Shown here in pieces: positions 16,501-24,466 of a DNA stretch of 29,597 nucleotides (positions are counted from its first letter, which is position 1; each line of letters begins with the position of its first letter). The position numbers and the translations under genes are program-made. Source of the DNA: Verrucomicrobiota bacterium (GTDB taxonomy: Bacteria; Verrucomicrobiota; Verrucomicrobiae; Limisphaerales; UBA11358); the NCBI GenBank assembly GCA_014860005.1, contig JACZKP010000060.1, forward strand, positions 1 to 29,597, read 5' to 3'. The notes below the pieces were generated by a model. The model saw only the letters and a list, made by a program, of their open reading frames with translations, made no database searches and was not told where the DNA came from.

Positions 16501-17300
16501 GCCACGACGGATTTGCGCAGTTCGTCGAGGCTCTTGATGAAGCCGAGTCCGCGAATGACGTATTCGACACTGTTGATCTCGATGGTGCGCGCGCCGACAT
16601 CGAGGTTGGCGCCTTTCACGGCGGCAAACACATCAGCGAGCGTGAGCTGGTAAGTGCGCAAGGCGTCGGGATTGACATCAATCTGATACTCTTTCACAAA
16701 GCCGCCGATGGAGGCGACCTCGGCCACGCCTTCGACTCCTTGCAACGCGTAGCGCACATACCAGTCCTGCACGGTCCGCAGTTCCTGGGGATCCCAGCCC
16801 CCGGCGGGTTTCCCGGCCGAGTCGCGTCCCTCCAGCGTATACCACAACACCTGTCCCAAGGCGGTGGCGTCGGGGCCAAGTTGCGGTTGCACTCCAGCCG
16901 GTAGCAGGCCGGAGGGAAGACTGTTGAGTTTTTCGAGGATGCGGCTGCGCGTCCAATAGAACTCCGCCTTCTCGTGGAAGATGATGTAGATCGAGGAAAA
17001 CCCGAACATCGAATAACTGCGCACGGTCCTGACCTCGGGCAGGCCGAGCAGCGCGGTGGTCAGCGGATAGCTGATCTGGTCCTCGACGTCCTGGGGCGAG
17101 CGGCCCATCCATTCCGTGAACACGATCTGCTGGTTTTCGCCGATGTCGGGAATCGCGTCCACTGCCACGGGGGAACGCGGCAGCGCGGCGAACTTCCAAT
17201 CGAAGGGCGCCACCAGCACGCCCCACAGAATCAGGCCCACCGTGAACAGCATCACCACGAGTTTATTCTCGAGACAGAAGCGGATGAGTTTGTTGACCAT
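13515..17300 (-). CDS. cusA: CusA-type heavy-metal RND efflux transporter
   Basis: A 1261-residue inner-membrane proton/Cu(I)-Ag(I) antiporter of the HME-RND family, the pump of a tripartite efflux complex. Diagnostic segments are VAVDAIPDIGENQQIVFTEW (45-64), FYWTRSRILEKLN (114-126), the TM4 relay GTVVDMGIVLVEN (426-438; Asp430) and GGxLFGIVTVFVVPVLY at the C-terminus. The Met-rich MLQSGMRAPMG (849-859) corresponds to the methionine region that binds Cu/Ag in E. coli CusA. It is ~200 residues longer than E. coli CusA. About 160 extra residues with several hydrophobic segments lie between TM6 and the following periplasmic domain (524-690), and a smaller insert (~770-812) lies in the porter domain. 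It starts 17 bp after cusB and is the last gene of the operon. Confidence 0.95.
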   Translation of the reverse strand: MVNKLIRFCLENKLVVMLFTVGLILWGVLVAPFDWKFAALPRSPVAVDAIPDIGENQQIVFTEWMGRSPQDVEDQISYPLTTALLGLPEVRTVRSYSMFGFSSIYIIFHEKAEFYWTRSRILEKLNSLPSGLLPAGVQPQLGPDATALGQVLWYTLEGRDSAGKPAGGWDPQELRTVQDWYVRYALQGVEGVAEVASIGGFVKEYQIDVNPDALRTYQLTLADVFAAVKGANLDVGARTIEINSVEYVIRGLGFIKSLDELRKSVVASRDGVPITLAQLATVEFGPALRRGALDKAGAEAVGGVVVTRFGENPLEVIQRVKAKIVEITPGLPTKTLADGTESKVNLVPFYDRTGLIYETLGTLEDAIRDQILVAMIVIVLMVMHLRAALLITSVLPLAVLFAFVAMKLTGVDANIVALSGIAIAIGTVVDMGIVLVENILRHLEKPPPGEKSLETVYRACSEVGGAVLTAVTTTVISFLPVFTMEGAEGKLFSPLAYTKTFALIGAILVTLAVIPPLAHWFIAGRVRSRLSAWGLWGAVALAGIVAPLVLSWFPIWLGVLLVAVAGFNLLNERIPDVWRKRTLYAFNFVFALVIVFILARTWAPLGPDVPVHNIIFVLLTVGGLLLVMMTFVHFYPRILAVLLRAKTLFLALSSVIVIGGLLSWLGVEKVFGWLPGWAKNNPVYTSAAHAFPGLGKEFMPDLDEGSYLYMPTVMPHASIGESMDILRKQNMAIRAIPEVESVVGKLGRAESPLDPAPISMIETIITYQSEYRTDADGRILTFAYDKKSREFTRDADGELIPDPKGHPYRQWRDTILSPDDIWSEISRVASVPGSTSAPKLQPIAARVVMLQSGMRAPMGLKVYGPDLATIEQVALQIEGLLKQVPSIKADAVLADRIVGKPYLEVAIDRDAIARYGIKIQMVQDVIEVAIGGKPITTTVEGRERYPVRVRYPRELRDTIAGIENILVAAADGTQIPLQQLARIVYTRGPQAIKSEDTFLVGYVIFDKRAGFAEVEVVEQANALLQSKIAAGELRIPAGVSYKFTGSYENQIRAEKRLSLVLPIALFAIWLILYLQFKRIAVTLFVFSGIVYAWAGGFILLWLYAQPWFLDFSLFGHGLRELFQMQTINLSVGVWVGFLALFGIATDDGVIMATYIGQRLDAAPSETVADIRARILEAGSKRVRPAMMTIATTILALLPVLTSTGRGSDVMIPMAIPTFGGMLFGIVTVFVVPVLYCSLEEFRLRFARQERDPASIASPVGP

Positions 17301-17317
17301 GACGGATGGGGAGAGGT

Positions 17318-19264
17318 TTATTTCAGCCGTTCAACCATTTCGCCGCAGGTGAGCATGGCGGCGCCGAAGTAGGGATTGCGCAACTCGTCGGTGGGTTGCA
17401 GCCAGTCGGCACCGCGATTGTTGGCGGCCATCGGGCAGTGCATGTGGATGACGGCCACTTCCAACTCGGCGGGCTCCTTTTTCAGCGCCGCGATCATGGC
17501 GTTGGACAACTGCGCGAAGGCTGGCTCGCGCAGCGCATCCAGTTTTGCCGCACTGAGCAGGCCGTGCAACAACTCGGGAAGCGGCCCCGCATGGCCGGTG
17601 ACCTCCATCATCGCGCGCACGGAATCCTTGGCCCCGGCCAGGTCGTCGGCGGCGAGGGCGGCCTGTAGTTTGAAATAGGTCGGCAGGAGGGAGCGCGCTG
17701 TGGCGGGATCAAGCGGGAGCGCTTCCGCAACATTGTGGCCGGCGTGTTCGTCGGGTTTGGGGGAGGCGCCGGGGGCGGTTGGGCTGGAAACTTTGGGCGC
17801 GGCCGGAGTTCCGCCGTGATCGTGTCCCGGAGCGCCGCCACCGCCATCCGGATTCATCATGCTGGGCTTGGCGAGGATTTGCAGGGCGCTGTCAATTTTG
17901 AATGCACCATGGGTGACGACCTCGTCGCCTTCAGCGAGGCCCGAAACGATGATCACGCTGCCGTCGGCCTCGGAACCGAGCACCACCTCGCGCCCCTCGA
18001 AGGCGGGTTTCGCTGTCTTCGGTTTCTTAACGTAAACCACGGCGCGCTTTCCAGTCCGCAGCAGCGCCGTGGCCGGCACAACGAGCGGAGCGGCGTTGGT
18101 GGACCGCGTGTCGTAGCCGAGGGACTCGGCCGTCACCAGCGCCATGCCGCAAACGTCGCACGCGCCGGGACCGTCTTTGACAATCTCCGGGTGCATGGGA
18201 CTGATCCATTTGCCCGCGAGGTCGGGGGCGAAGACCTGATTGTCACCGGCGAGTTTCACGCGGACCTGGCCCCGGGCAAACATGCCGGGTTTGAGGCGCG
18301 CGTCGGGATTGGGCACGTTGACGCGAACCGGCACGGTGCGGGTGCGCCGATCAACGTCCGGCGCAATGAAGGCAATGCGACCGGTGAAGGTTTCGCCGGG
18401 CCAGGCTTCGACGGTGAAACCGACTTCCTGGCCATAGCGGAGTTTGGCGAGGTCGGACTCGAAGGCTTGAAGGTGCAGCCACAGTTCACCCAGATCGGCG
18501 ATGCCGAAGAGCGGTTCGCCGGTTTTCACGTAGTCGCCTTCTTTGATGTTCCTGGTGACGACCACGCCGCCGGCTGGCGCCCGCAACTCGAAATTGTCGG
18601 CGAGTCCCTCCTGCGCCAGCAGGGCGTCCACTTGTTCGGGCAAGAGACCCCAGAGCCGGAGTTTGGCGCGGACCGCCCGCGTGATGGAGCCATTGGGGTC
18701 GGCGGCGTGCGCCGAGCGCAACTCCTGATGGGCGCTGATGAGTTCCGGACTGTAGATGCGGGCGAGATGTTCGCCCTTGGCGACGGTGACGCCGGTGAAG
18801 TTGACAAAGAGTTCGTCAATCCGCGCGGGGAAACGGGCTGTCAGCGAACGCAGGCGCGTCTCGTCGTAATCAAGTTGACCGACCAGACGAACGGTCACTT
18901 CGGGAAAGCGCCGCTCGACGCGCGTCGTCTGGATGTCGGCCAGCGCACGGGCGCTCTCGCTCATGACCAGAGTGCGCGGGCCGTCGTCGGAGCTCGCCTC
19001 GCCGGAGCTGACGGGGATTAGAGTCATTGCGCAGATCGGACATTTGCCGGGACCGGGTTGCCGGATTTGCGGATGCATGGAGCAGGTCCAAACCTCGGCC
19101 TTGGCCCCGCCTGCGGGGACCGCGTTCGTGGCAGCGTGGCCGGCGTGGGAATCACGGTCGGGCGCGAAAGCGTAGCGCCCGACGAGCAAACCGATGACGA
19201 GGGTGAGAACGAAGGCGAGCACCATGCCGCCGATGAAAAGGGGTTTGGGCCAGGTTCGCTTCAT
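17318..19264 (-). CDS. cusB: CusB-type periplasmic adaptor with two heavy-metal-binding motifs
   Basis: A 648-residue membrane-fusion protein linking CusA to CusC and handing over metal. The N-terminus is an anchor helix (LFIGGMVLAFVLTLVIGLLVG), then a His stretch, then a Cys/Met metal-binding motif, WTCSMHPQI...GKCPICAMTLIPV (59-85). The adaptor body carries YSPELISAHQEL and the paired lipoyl/barrel halves (FELRAPAGGVV, YDETRLRSLTARF). A second degenerate motif, SPMHPEIVKDGPGACDVCGM, is inserted in the C-terminal half. The final ~120 residues (LPTYFKLQAALAADDLAGAK...) resemble DUF3347. It overlaps cusC by four bases (ATGA) and precedes cusA by 17 bp. The two metal motifs suggest Cu(I)/Ag(I) capture in the periplasm. 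Confidence 0.94.
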   Translation of the reverse strand: MKRTWPKPLFIGGMVLAFVLTLVIGLLVGRYAFAPDRDSHAGHAATNAVPAGGAKAEVWTCSMHPQIRQPGPGKCPICAMTLIPVSSGEASSDDGPRTLVMSESARALADIQTTRVERRFPEVTVRLVGQLDYDETRLRSLTARFPARIDELFVNFTGVTVAKGEHLARIYSPELISAHQELRSAHAADPNGSITRAVRAKLRLWGLLPEQVDALLAQEGLADNFELRAPAGGVVVTRNIKEGDYVKTGEPLFGIADLGELWLHLQAFESDLAKLRYGQEVGFTVEAWPGETFTGRIAFIAPDVDRRTRTVPVRVNVPNPDARLKPGMFARGQVRVKLAGDNQVFAPDLAGKWISPMHPEIVKDGPGACDVCGMALVTAESLGYDTRSTNAAPLVVPATALLRTGKRAVVYVKKPKTAKPAFEGREVVLGSEADGSVIIVSGLAEGDEVVTHGAFKIDSALQILAKPSMMNPDGGGGAPGHDHGGTPAAPKVSSPTAPGASPKPDEHAGHNVAEALPLDPATARSLLPTYFKLQAALAADDLAGAKDSVRAMMEVTGHAGPLPELLHGLLSAAKLDALREPAFAQLSNAMIAALKKEPAELEVAVIHMHCPMAANNRGADWLQPTDELRNPYFGAAMLTCGEMVERLK

Positions 19265-20664
19265 GGTTTTCTTTCGTTTGCCGGTGCGAGCGCGGATGAT
19301 TCGCCGCCGGCCAGTTTTTCCACCGTGGCGAGTCCTTGCTCGCGATCAGCCACGGCCCGCTCGTAGGTCAATTGGAACTCCAGCAAAATGCGCTCGGCAT
19401 CTATGAGCGACAGGAAGTCGGATTTGCCCGCCTCGAACGAACGCTGAATCACCTTCAGGTTCTGGTCGGCTTTCGGAATCAATGCGTCGCGGTAAAGCGC
19501 AATCTTGCGCTCCGCATCCTGGTATTTGAACAGGGCGAGTTGGAGATCGGTGCTCAGACGGTTCGCGCGGTCCTGGCGGTCCTGCTGCGTGGCGGCGTAA
19601 CGACTCTCCGCCTCGCGCACACCCGCGCGATACTTGCTCCACCAGAGCGGAATGTTCACAGAAAAACCCACCATCACCGGGTCTTTGCCACTGTCGGAAA
19701 CCCCGGCCATCCGCGCTTCACCGGTCTGGACGTAGTCCACTCCCAGCGTCACGTCCGGATAGAATTCCTTCCTTGCGAGCGCGATGGCCGCTTTGTCCTT
19801 CTCGGCCTGGAAATCGAGGCTTTTGAGTTCCGGGTTGGACGACTTCAATTGTTCGAGTAGTTGCGCGGTATCGGACGGGAGCACGCCGGGGGAGTGGTTC
19901 GTCGGAAACGGCAGCGCCGATTCAGCGGGCCGGTTCAGCGCGGCATTAAGCCGGGCCACGAGGGGATGCTTGAAGTCCTGCAACGTGCGCAACCGGTCGC
20001 GTAATTTGTCGAGTTCCACCTGCGCCTTGATCACATCGCCGTGCTCGGCTGTGCCCGACTCATATTTAGAGCGCGCGATCTCCTCCAACTGCTTGAGCAA
20101 GTCCACGTTCTCCGTAGCGACGCCGACGGCACGCCCCACGTAGTAAAGCTCGTAGTAAGCCTGTTTGACCTCATCAAAGAGCCTGAGCTTGGCGACTTCA
20201 TACTGCTGCTGCATTGCGTTAGCGCCTCCGAGCGCCGCCTCGCTCCGCAGTTTCAATTTGCCGAACCACGGGAACATCTGGCTGAGGCCCACGCGTTGCT
20301 CCTGCGGTCCGACGCGCGTCTCGACCTCCTGAATGAAGTAACCGTAGTTGAACCGCGGGTCGGGCAGCGTCCGGGCCTGCGACACCATTTCGAGTGCGGC
20401 TTTCCAGCGATTGAAGGCCGCCTCCAGTTGCGGGTTATTGAGCGCGGCGTAGGCGAGGTAATCCTTCAGTCCCGAAGCGTCATTCAGTTCCGGCAGTTGC
20501 TTGCGGGAAGAACTCGCGCCGCCGACTTGCTCGTGAGGGCGAACCCTGTCCTCCGCTTTCAGCGACTGAGGCGAACTTCGCTCGGGTGTCGAGGCGCAGC
20601 CCGAGAGCAACACCATGAGGCCGGCAAACGCGCCACAGAAGATGATTCGTTTTGTGTTCGCCAT
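19261..20664 (-). CDS. cusC: CusC-type outer-membrane efflux protein (TolC family)
   Basis: A TolC-family channel lipoprotein forming the exit duct of the Cus pump. From the ATG at 20664 it has 467 residues. It opens with ANTKRIIFCGAFAGLMVLLSGCAS, a lipoprotein signal ending in LSGC, then two OEP repeats of long helices (AALNNPQLEAAFNRWKAAL; KLRLFDEVKQAYYELYY; SYNIPLWW-like NIPLWWSKYRAGVREAESR). An ATG at 20670 (MTMANTK) is equally possible. The frame stays open upstream as RPICGMT-MANTK, which mimics a YHS motif and is discussed as a finding. The stop overlaps the cusB start. The gene lies ~175 bp downstream of the His/Cys-rich gene. Confidence 0.93.
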   Translation of the reverse strand: MANTKRIIFCGAFAGLMVLLSGCASTPERSSPQSLKAEDRVRPHEQVGGASSSRKQLPELNDASGLKDYLAYAALNNPQLEAAFNRWKAALEMVSQARTLPDPRFNYGYFIQEVETRVGPQEQRVGLSQMFPWFGKLKLRSEAALGGANAMQQQYEVAKLRLFDEVKQAYYELYYVGRAVGVATENVDLLKQLEEIARSKYESGTAEHGDVIKAQVELDKLRDRLRTLQDFKHPLVARLNAALNRPAESALPFPTNHSPGVLPSDTAQLLEQLKSSNPELKSLDFQAEKDKAAIALARKEFYPDVTLGVDYVQTGEARMAGVSDSGKDPVMVGFSVNIPLWWSKYRAGVREAESRYAATQQDRQDRANRLSTDLQLALFKYQDAERKIALYRDALIPKADQNLKVIQRSFEAGKSDFLSLIDAERILLEFQLTYERAVADREQGLATVEKLAGGESSALAPANERKP

Positions 20665-20790
20665 GGTCATTCCGCAGATGGGTCTTTGCTGTAACTTATA
20701 CGGTGTCATACTCGGTTTTGTTTTCGGATCATGCCGATCAATGGAACGGCAGAGCTTCGCCGTGTCAGGCAATGGCACGGAAGCCGGAGT

Positions 20791-20840
20791 GATTTGAAGC
20801 AGGCGCGAGCGAGCGCATTGGCTCGCGCGCCGTTCAAATC
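20791..20840. terminator. Strong hairpin at the 3' end of the His/Cys-rich gene
   Basis: GATTTGAA-(gca)-GGCGCGAGC pairs with GCTCGCGCgCC-g-TTCAAATC across a 10-base loop, giving about 17 paired positions. It overlaps the stop codon of the His/Cys-rich gene. No T-run follows on either strand, so it may instead be a palindromic repeat or an mRNA-processing/stabilising hairpin within the operon. Confidence 0.5.
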
Positions 20841-21393
20841 AGACGAAGGCGGGCGGAGCGAGGCTGCGGAACGCCGGGCCAAGACACACCACAGGCGTGA
20901 AGACCCAATCGCGTGGTTTGGCTCGGCGCAAAGTCTCGCTTGGGGGAGCGGCGAAGACGTGTTCACGCGCCGCGCACAAAACGGAAGCGTTAGTCACCGG
21001 CTGTGAAATCGGATTCGGGATAACGAAGACCGGTGGCGTTTGCACGAACCCCTGAATGGTGGCCAAGCAACGACACTGTTCTTCGCAGCCGTTCTTGCCG
21101 CAGTGACCTTGCGGCGCTTCTCCGTCATCGTGGTGGGAAGCCGTGGCGTGCTGGTGGACCTCGGCGTCATGGTGATGTTCTGCGTCGGGCGAGTGCCCCT
21201 GCTCCTGCGGGGATACGGCGGCGTGCTCGTGAATCGGACTGGCATCGGCTGCGCAGGCTTCCCCGTGACTCGCGCAATTGCAGACGCACCCTATGCTGAC
21301 AACAGTGCCCACGAGCCACAGCAACGCGAATGTCCCCGCGAAAATGCGGAACAAGGCACTGACTCTCGGTTGTCGAGAAAGTTTCAACTTCAA
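20839..21393 (-). CDS. Secreted or membrane-anchored His/Cys-rich protein at head of cus cluster
   Basis: A 184-residue protein of no family I can name. A hydrophobic segment at 16-36 (RIFAGTFALLWLVGTVVSIG) precedes CVCNCASHGEAC. Then comes a His-rich region (HHHDAEVHQH, HHDD; ~55-92) and a second Cys cluster, CGKNGCEEQCRC (~98-109). The rest is Pro-rich. This composition suits binding of copper or another soft metal in the periplasm, and the position directly upstream of cusC supports that (inference). The frame opens at TTG (21393, or TTG two codons later); no ATG or clear Shine-Dalgarno is available, so the start is uncertain. A TATGGGGT palindrome lies 34 bp upstream. Confidence 0.7.
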   Translation of the reverse strand: MKLKLSRQPRVSALFRIFAGTFALLWLVGTVVSIGCVCNCASHGEACAADASPIHEHAAVSPQEQGHSPDAEHHHDAEVHQHATASHHDDGEAPQGHCGKNGCEEQCRCLATIQGFVQTPPVFVIPNPISQPVTNASVLCAAREHVFAAPPSETLRRAKPRDWVFTPVVCLGPAFRSLAPPAFV

Positions 21394-21426
21394 CCAATTG
21401 TAAGATGGAAAGCAGTGCGGGCGCTA

Positions 21427-21442
21427 TGGGGTGTTCACCCCA
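21427..21442. repeat. Perfect TGGGGTG-TT-CACCCCA palindrome (element family)
   Basis: A perfect 7+2+7 palindrome preceded by gcgcta, 34 bp upstream of the His/Cys-rich gene that heads the cus cluster, and 25 bp past the stop of the upstream ATPase. It is the most symmetrical member of the family seen at 8201, 26197, 27281 and 28280. A role as operator, or as terminator of the ATPase gene, is possible. Confidence 0.6.
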
Positions 21443-21467
21443 CCCGGATCCGAATTCCTTCATCCGG

Positions 21468-24389
21468 TCATGCAAGCCGTCCAGGCCCTTGTTGATTCTC
21501 ATCGGGAGGCGGAGTTTTCCCCGGTGGCTTGGACGCTTTGCTTTCGGCGGCGAGTTCGGTCTCGGCCTGGCTCCAGAATTCCAACTCCCGGCCATCGGGG
21601 CGTCCGGCTTGTTCCCACAATGCATAGGCCCGTTTTGAATGTTCGCGCTTGGCGTCAGCGGCGTCCTCCGGGGAAGGCTCTGACGGTTTTTCCGCCGGGT
21701 CAAAACGCCGGAAGATGGCCTTCTCGGCTTCGACGATCAGAAAGACGGCGAGGCCGATGCCCAGCGGCACGAGCCAGTGGCGCACTTCCAATGCGGTGGA
21801 GCCAAAGAGCCGCTGCATGAACGGCGCATAGACAAACACCAGTTGCAGCACGGCCAGCACGCCGACCGCCAGCCACACGATGCGGTTGGTGAACAGGCGC
21901 GAGAATGACAAACTCGATTCGCGCAGGAACCGGCTGTTGAAAAGATAGAAGACCTGGGCGCACACCAGGGTGTTCACCGCCAGCGTCCGCGCCAGTTCCA
22001 CCGGCAGGCCCAGGCGCATTTCGATGAGAAACACGGCGATGGTCGCGCCGCCGATCAGCACAGAGACGAATCCTATGCGCCAGAGAAACACGCCATCAAG
22101 AATCGGCACCTTTGGATCCCGTGGCGGGCGGCGCATCACTCCCGGTTCGGCCGGCTCGAAGGCCAGCGCCATCGCCAGCGTGACGGCGCTGACCATGTTC
22201 ACCCAGAGGATCTGCACTGGCGTCAAGGGCAGCACGAGGCCGAACACGACCGCGACGAGGATGACCAGCGCCTCCCCGCCGTTGGTCGGCAGGATGAATA
22301 GAATGGACTTGCGCAGGTTGTCGTAGATGGTGCGGCCTTCCTCGATGGCGCGTTCGATGGAGGCGAAGTTGTCGTCGGCCAGCACGATCTCCGCCGCTTC
22401 CTTGGTGGCCTCCGTGCCTTTGATGCCCATGGCCACGCCCACGTCGGCGCGCTTGAGCGCCGGGGCGTCGTTCACCCCATCGCCGGTCATCGCCACCACG
22501 TCGCCGTTGGCCTGGAGTGCTTGCACGAGCCGCAGTTTGTGCTCGGGACTGGTGCGGGCAAAGATGTCGTGATCGCGCACGAGTTGGCGCAAGTCTTCGT
22601 CCGAGGCCGCCTCGAGTTCCGCGCCGGTGAGCGCGTCCTTGCCGTTGTCGATGCCCATCTCGTGGCCGATGGACTTCGCCGTGCCGGCGTGATCGCCGGT
22701 GATCATCTTCACGCGAATGCCGGCCTGCTGACAGGCCTTGATGGCCAGGATGGCTTCGGGGCGGGGCGGATCAATGATGCCCACGAGGCCCAAGAACACC
22801 AGGTCCGATTCCACATCGGGCATCCTCAAGTCGCCTTTGCCGGGGTCCACGTCGCGCGCGGCGGCGGCGAGCACGCGCAAGCCTTGGTTGCTGAGTTCCT
22901 CGATCTGTTGTTCCCAGAAATCGCGGTCGAGCGGCTCGGTCGCGTCATCGCCCTGCCCTTGCACCGGACAGCGGTCCAGCAGGCGATCCGGCGCGCCTTT
23001 GAGCAGAATGCGGGTGCCGCCGCCGGGCACGCGATGGAGCGTGGCCATGAACTTGTTTTCGGACTCGAACGGAATCACCGCCACGCGCTCGTAATCGTTG
23101 TCCGTGAAACCTGCTTTGCGCGCCAGCGTGCGCAAGGCGCCTTCGGTCGGCTCGCCCGTGACTTTCCAATGGCCATCTGCCTCGGCGATCTCCGAATCGT
23201 TGCACACGGCCATCACCTCGATCAACGCGCGCAGGTCGGGGTGTTGTTCGAGCGACGCTGGCTCGTTCTCCTTCGTGATCTTGCCCTCCGGTTGGTAACC
23301 CGTGCCCGACACCGCGTAACGACCCGCAGTGGTAACGACGTCGCGCGCGGTCATCTCGTTGCGCGTGAGCGTGCCCGTCTTGTCGGAGCAAACGACCGTG
23401 ACCGAGCCGAGCGTCTCGACGGCGTTGAGCTTGCGGGTGATGGCCTTTCGTTTGGCCATGCGTTGGACTCCGAGCGCCAGCGTGATGGTGAGAATTGCCG
23501 GCAGTCCTTCGGGAATCGCGGCGACGGCAAATCCGATGGCTGCCAGGAACAACTCGCTGGTGGTGAAGTCATGCAGCAACCAGCCCGCGAACCACATCAA
23601 CACCGCCAGGCCCACGATCACGATGGAGAGAATCTTGCCGAAGCGATTCATCTGCCGGGTCAGCGGCGTGGCCAGCGTCTCCACTTCCGAGATCATCTGG
23701 TTGATGCGCCCGAGTTCGGTGGCCGGGCCGGTGGCGGTCACGACGCCTGTGCCACGACCGGCGGCGACCATCGTGCCCGAATAAGCCATACCATGGCGGT
23801 CGCCGATGCCCGCGTCGTTATCGGCGGGATCGGTCTTCTTCTCGGCGGGGACGGATTCCCCGGTGAGCGCGGATTCCTCAATGCGGAGATTGACGGCTTC
23901 GATGAGCCGCAGGTCGGCGGGCACGCGATCGCCGGAGCGCAGGCGCACAATATCGCCGGGCACCAGATCATCGGCTTCGATCTCCGCCCAATCGCCCCCG
24001 CGCCGCGCGTGCGCGTGGGCGGAAAGCATCTTGCGGATGCCCGCCAACGCCTGCTCGGCTTTGCCCTCCTGAATGAAGCCGATGATCGCATTGATGATCA
24101 CCACGCCCAGGATCACGCCGGTATCCACCCAGTGGCCCAACGCCGCCGTCACCCCCGCCGCGGCGATGAGGATGTAAATCAGCAGATCATGGAAGTGTTT
24201 GAAAAAGCGCTTGAGCAAACCCTCCTTGGGTGGCTCGGGCAGGCGGTTCGGCCCGACGGCTTCGAGCCGCTTCGCGGCTTCGTCAGCGCTCAAGCCCTCC
24301 GGCGTGCTATCGAGCTTCTGCAAGACTTCGTCACCCGGCAGCGCGTGGGGTTTCTCGATGGCCTGGGGCGTTGCGGTGGTTGCTTTCAT
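21468..24389 (-). CDS. P2-type (Ca2+-ATPase-like) cation-transporting ATPase
   Basis: A 973-residue P-type ATPase of the PacL/SERCA-like P2A group, probably exporting Ca2+ or Mn2+ across the inner membrane. Landmarks, numbered from the ATG at 24389: cation-ATPase N domain (LSADEAAKRLEAVGPN), TGES at 176-179, the TM4 ion-site motif AAIPEGLPAILT (290-301), DKTGTLTRNEM (336-346), [11 protein letters not shown] and the C-terminal cation-ATPase domain. The PEGLP motif separates it from MgtA-type Mg2+ pumps. An ATG 81 bp further upstream is in frame but its extension looks non-coding. After the last helix there is a cytosolic tail with SKRAYALWEQAGRPDGRELEFW, a DUF2934-like motif. It follows the 62-residue gene by 77 bp. 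Confidence 0.93.
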   Translation of the reverse strand: MKATTATPQAIEKPHALPGDEVLQKLDSTPEGLSADEAAKRLEAVGPNRLPEPPKEGLLKRFFKHFHDLLIYILIAAAGVTAALGHWVDTGVILGVVIINAIIGFIQEGKAEQALAGIRKMLSAHAHARRGGDWAEIEADDLVPGDIVRLRSGDRVPADLRLIEAVNLRIEESALTGESVPAEKKTDPADNDAGIGDRHGMAYSGTMVAAGRGTGVVTATGPATELGRINQMISEVETLATPLTRQMNRFGKILSIVIVGLAVLMWFAGWLLHDFTTSELFLAAIGFAVAAIPEGLPAILTITLALGVQRMAKRKAITRKLNAVETLGSVTVVCSDKTGTLTRNEMTARDVVTTAGRYAVSGTGYQPEGKITKENEPASLEQHPDLRALIEVMAVCNDSEIAEADGHWKVTGEPTEGALRTLARKAGFTDNDYERVAVIPFESENKFMATLHRVPGGGTRILLKGAPDRLLDRCPVQGQGDDATEPLDRDFWEQQIEELSNQGLRVLAAAARDVDPGKGDLRMPDVESDLVFLGLVGIIDPPRPEAILAIKACQQAGIRVKMITGDHAGTAKSIGHEMGIDNGKDALTGAELEAASDEDLRQLVRDHDIFARTSPEHKLRLVQALQANGDVVAMTGDGVNDAPALKRADVGVAMGIKGTEATKEAAEIVLADDNFASIERAIEEGRTIYDNLRKSILFILPTNGGEALVILVAVVFGLVLPLTPVQILWVNMVSAVTLAMALAFEPAEPGVMRRPPRDPKVPILDGVFLWRIGFVSVLIGGATIAVFLIEMRLGLPVELARTLAVNTLVCAQVFYLFNSRFLRESSLSFSRLFTNRIVWLAVGVLAVLQLVFVYAPFMQRLFGSTALEVRHWLVPLGIGLAVFLIVEAEKAIFRRFDPAEKPSEPSPEDAADAKREHSKRAYALWEQAGRPDGRELEFWSQAETELAAESKASKPPGKTPPPDENQQGPGRLA

Positions 24390-24466
24390 TTCATGGTTTG
24401 CTGACAGGATTCGCGGCGCGGACGGTGGTGGATCAGTCGCACTTTTACGGAACCGACGGCAAACAA

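Noticed and set aside
14364..16904. 846-codon plus-strand ORF opposite cusA
   Set aside because: It lies wholly antisense to a gene with clear RND motifs, has His/Gly/Asp-rich low-complexity translation and no recognisable domain; it is a GC-bias shadow.
17735..19021. 428-codon plus-strand ORF opposite cusB
   Set aside because: Shadow; it would read through the metal-binding motifs of cusB in antisense with no domain.
22521..24404. 627-codon plus-strand ORF opposite the Ca2+-type ATPase
   Set aside because: Shadow of a strongly supported gene; no motifs.
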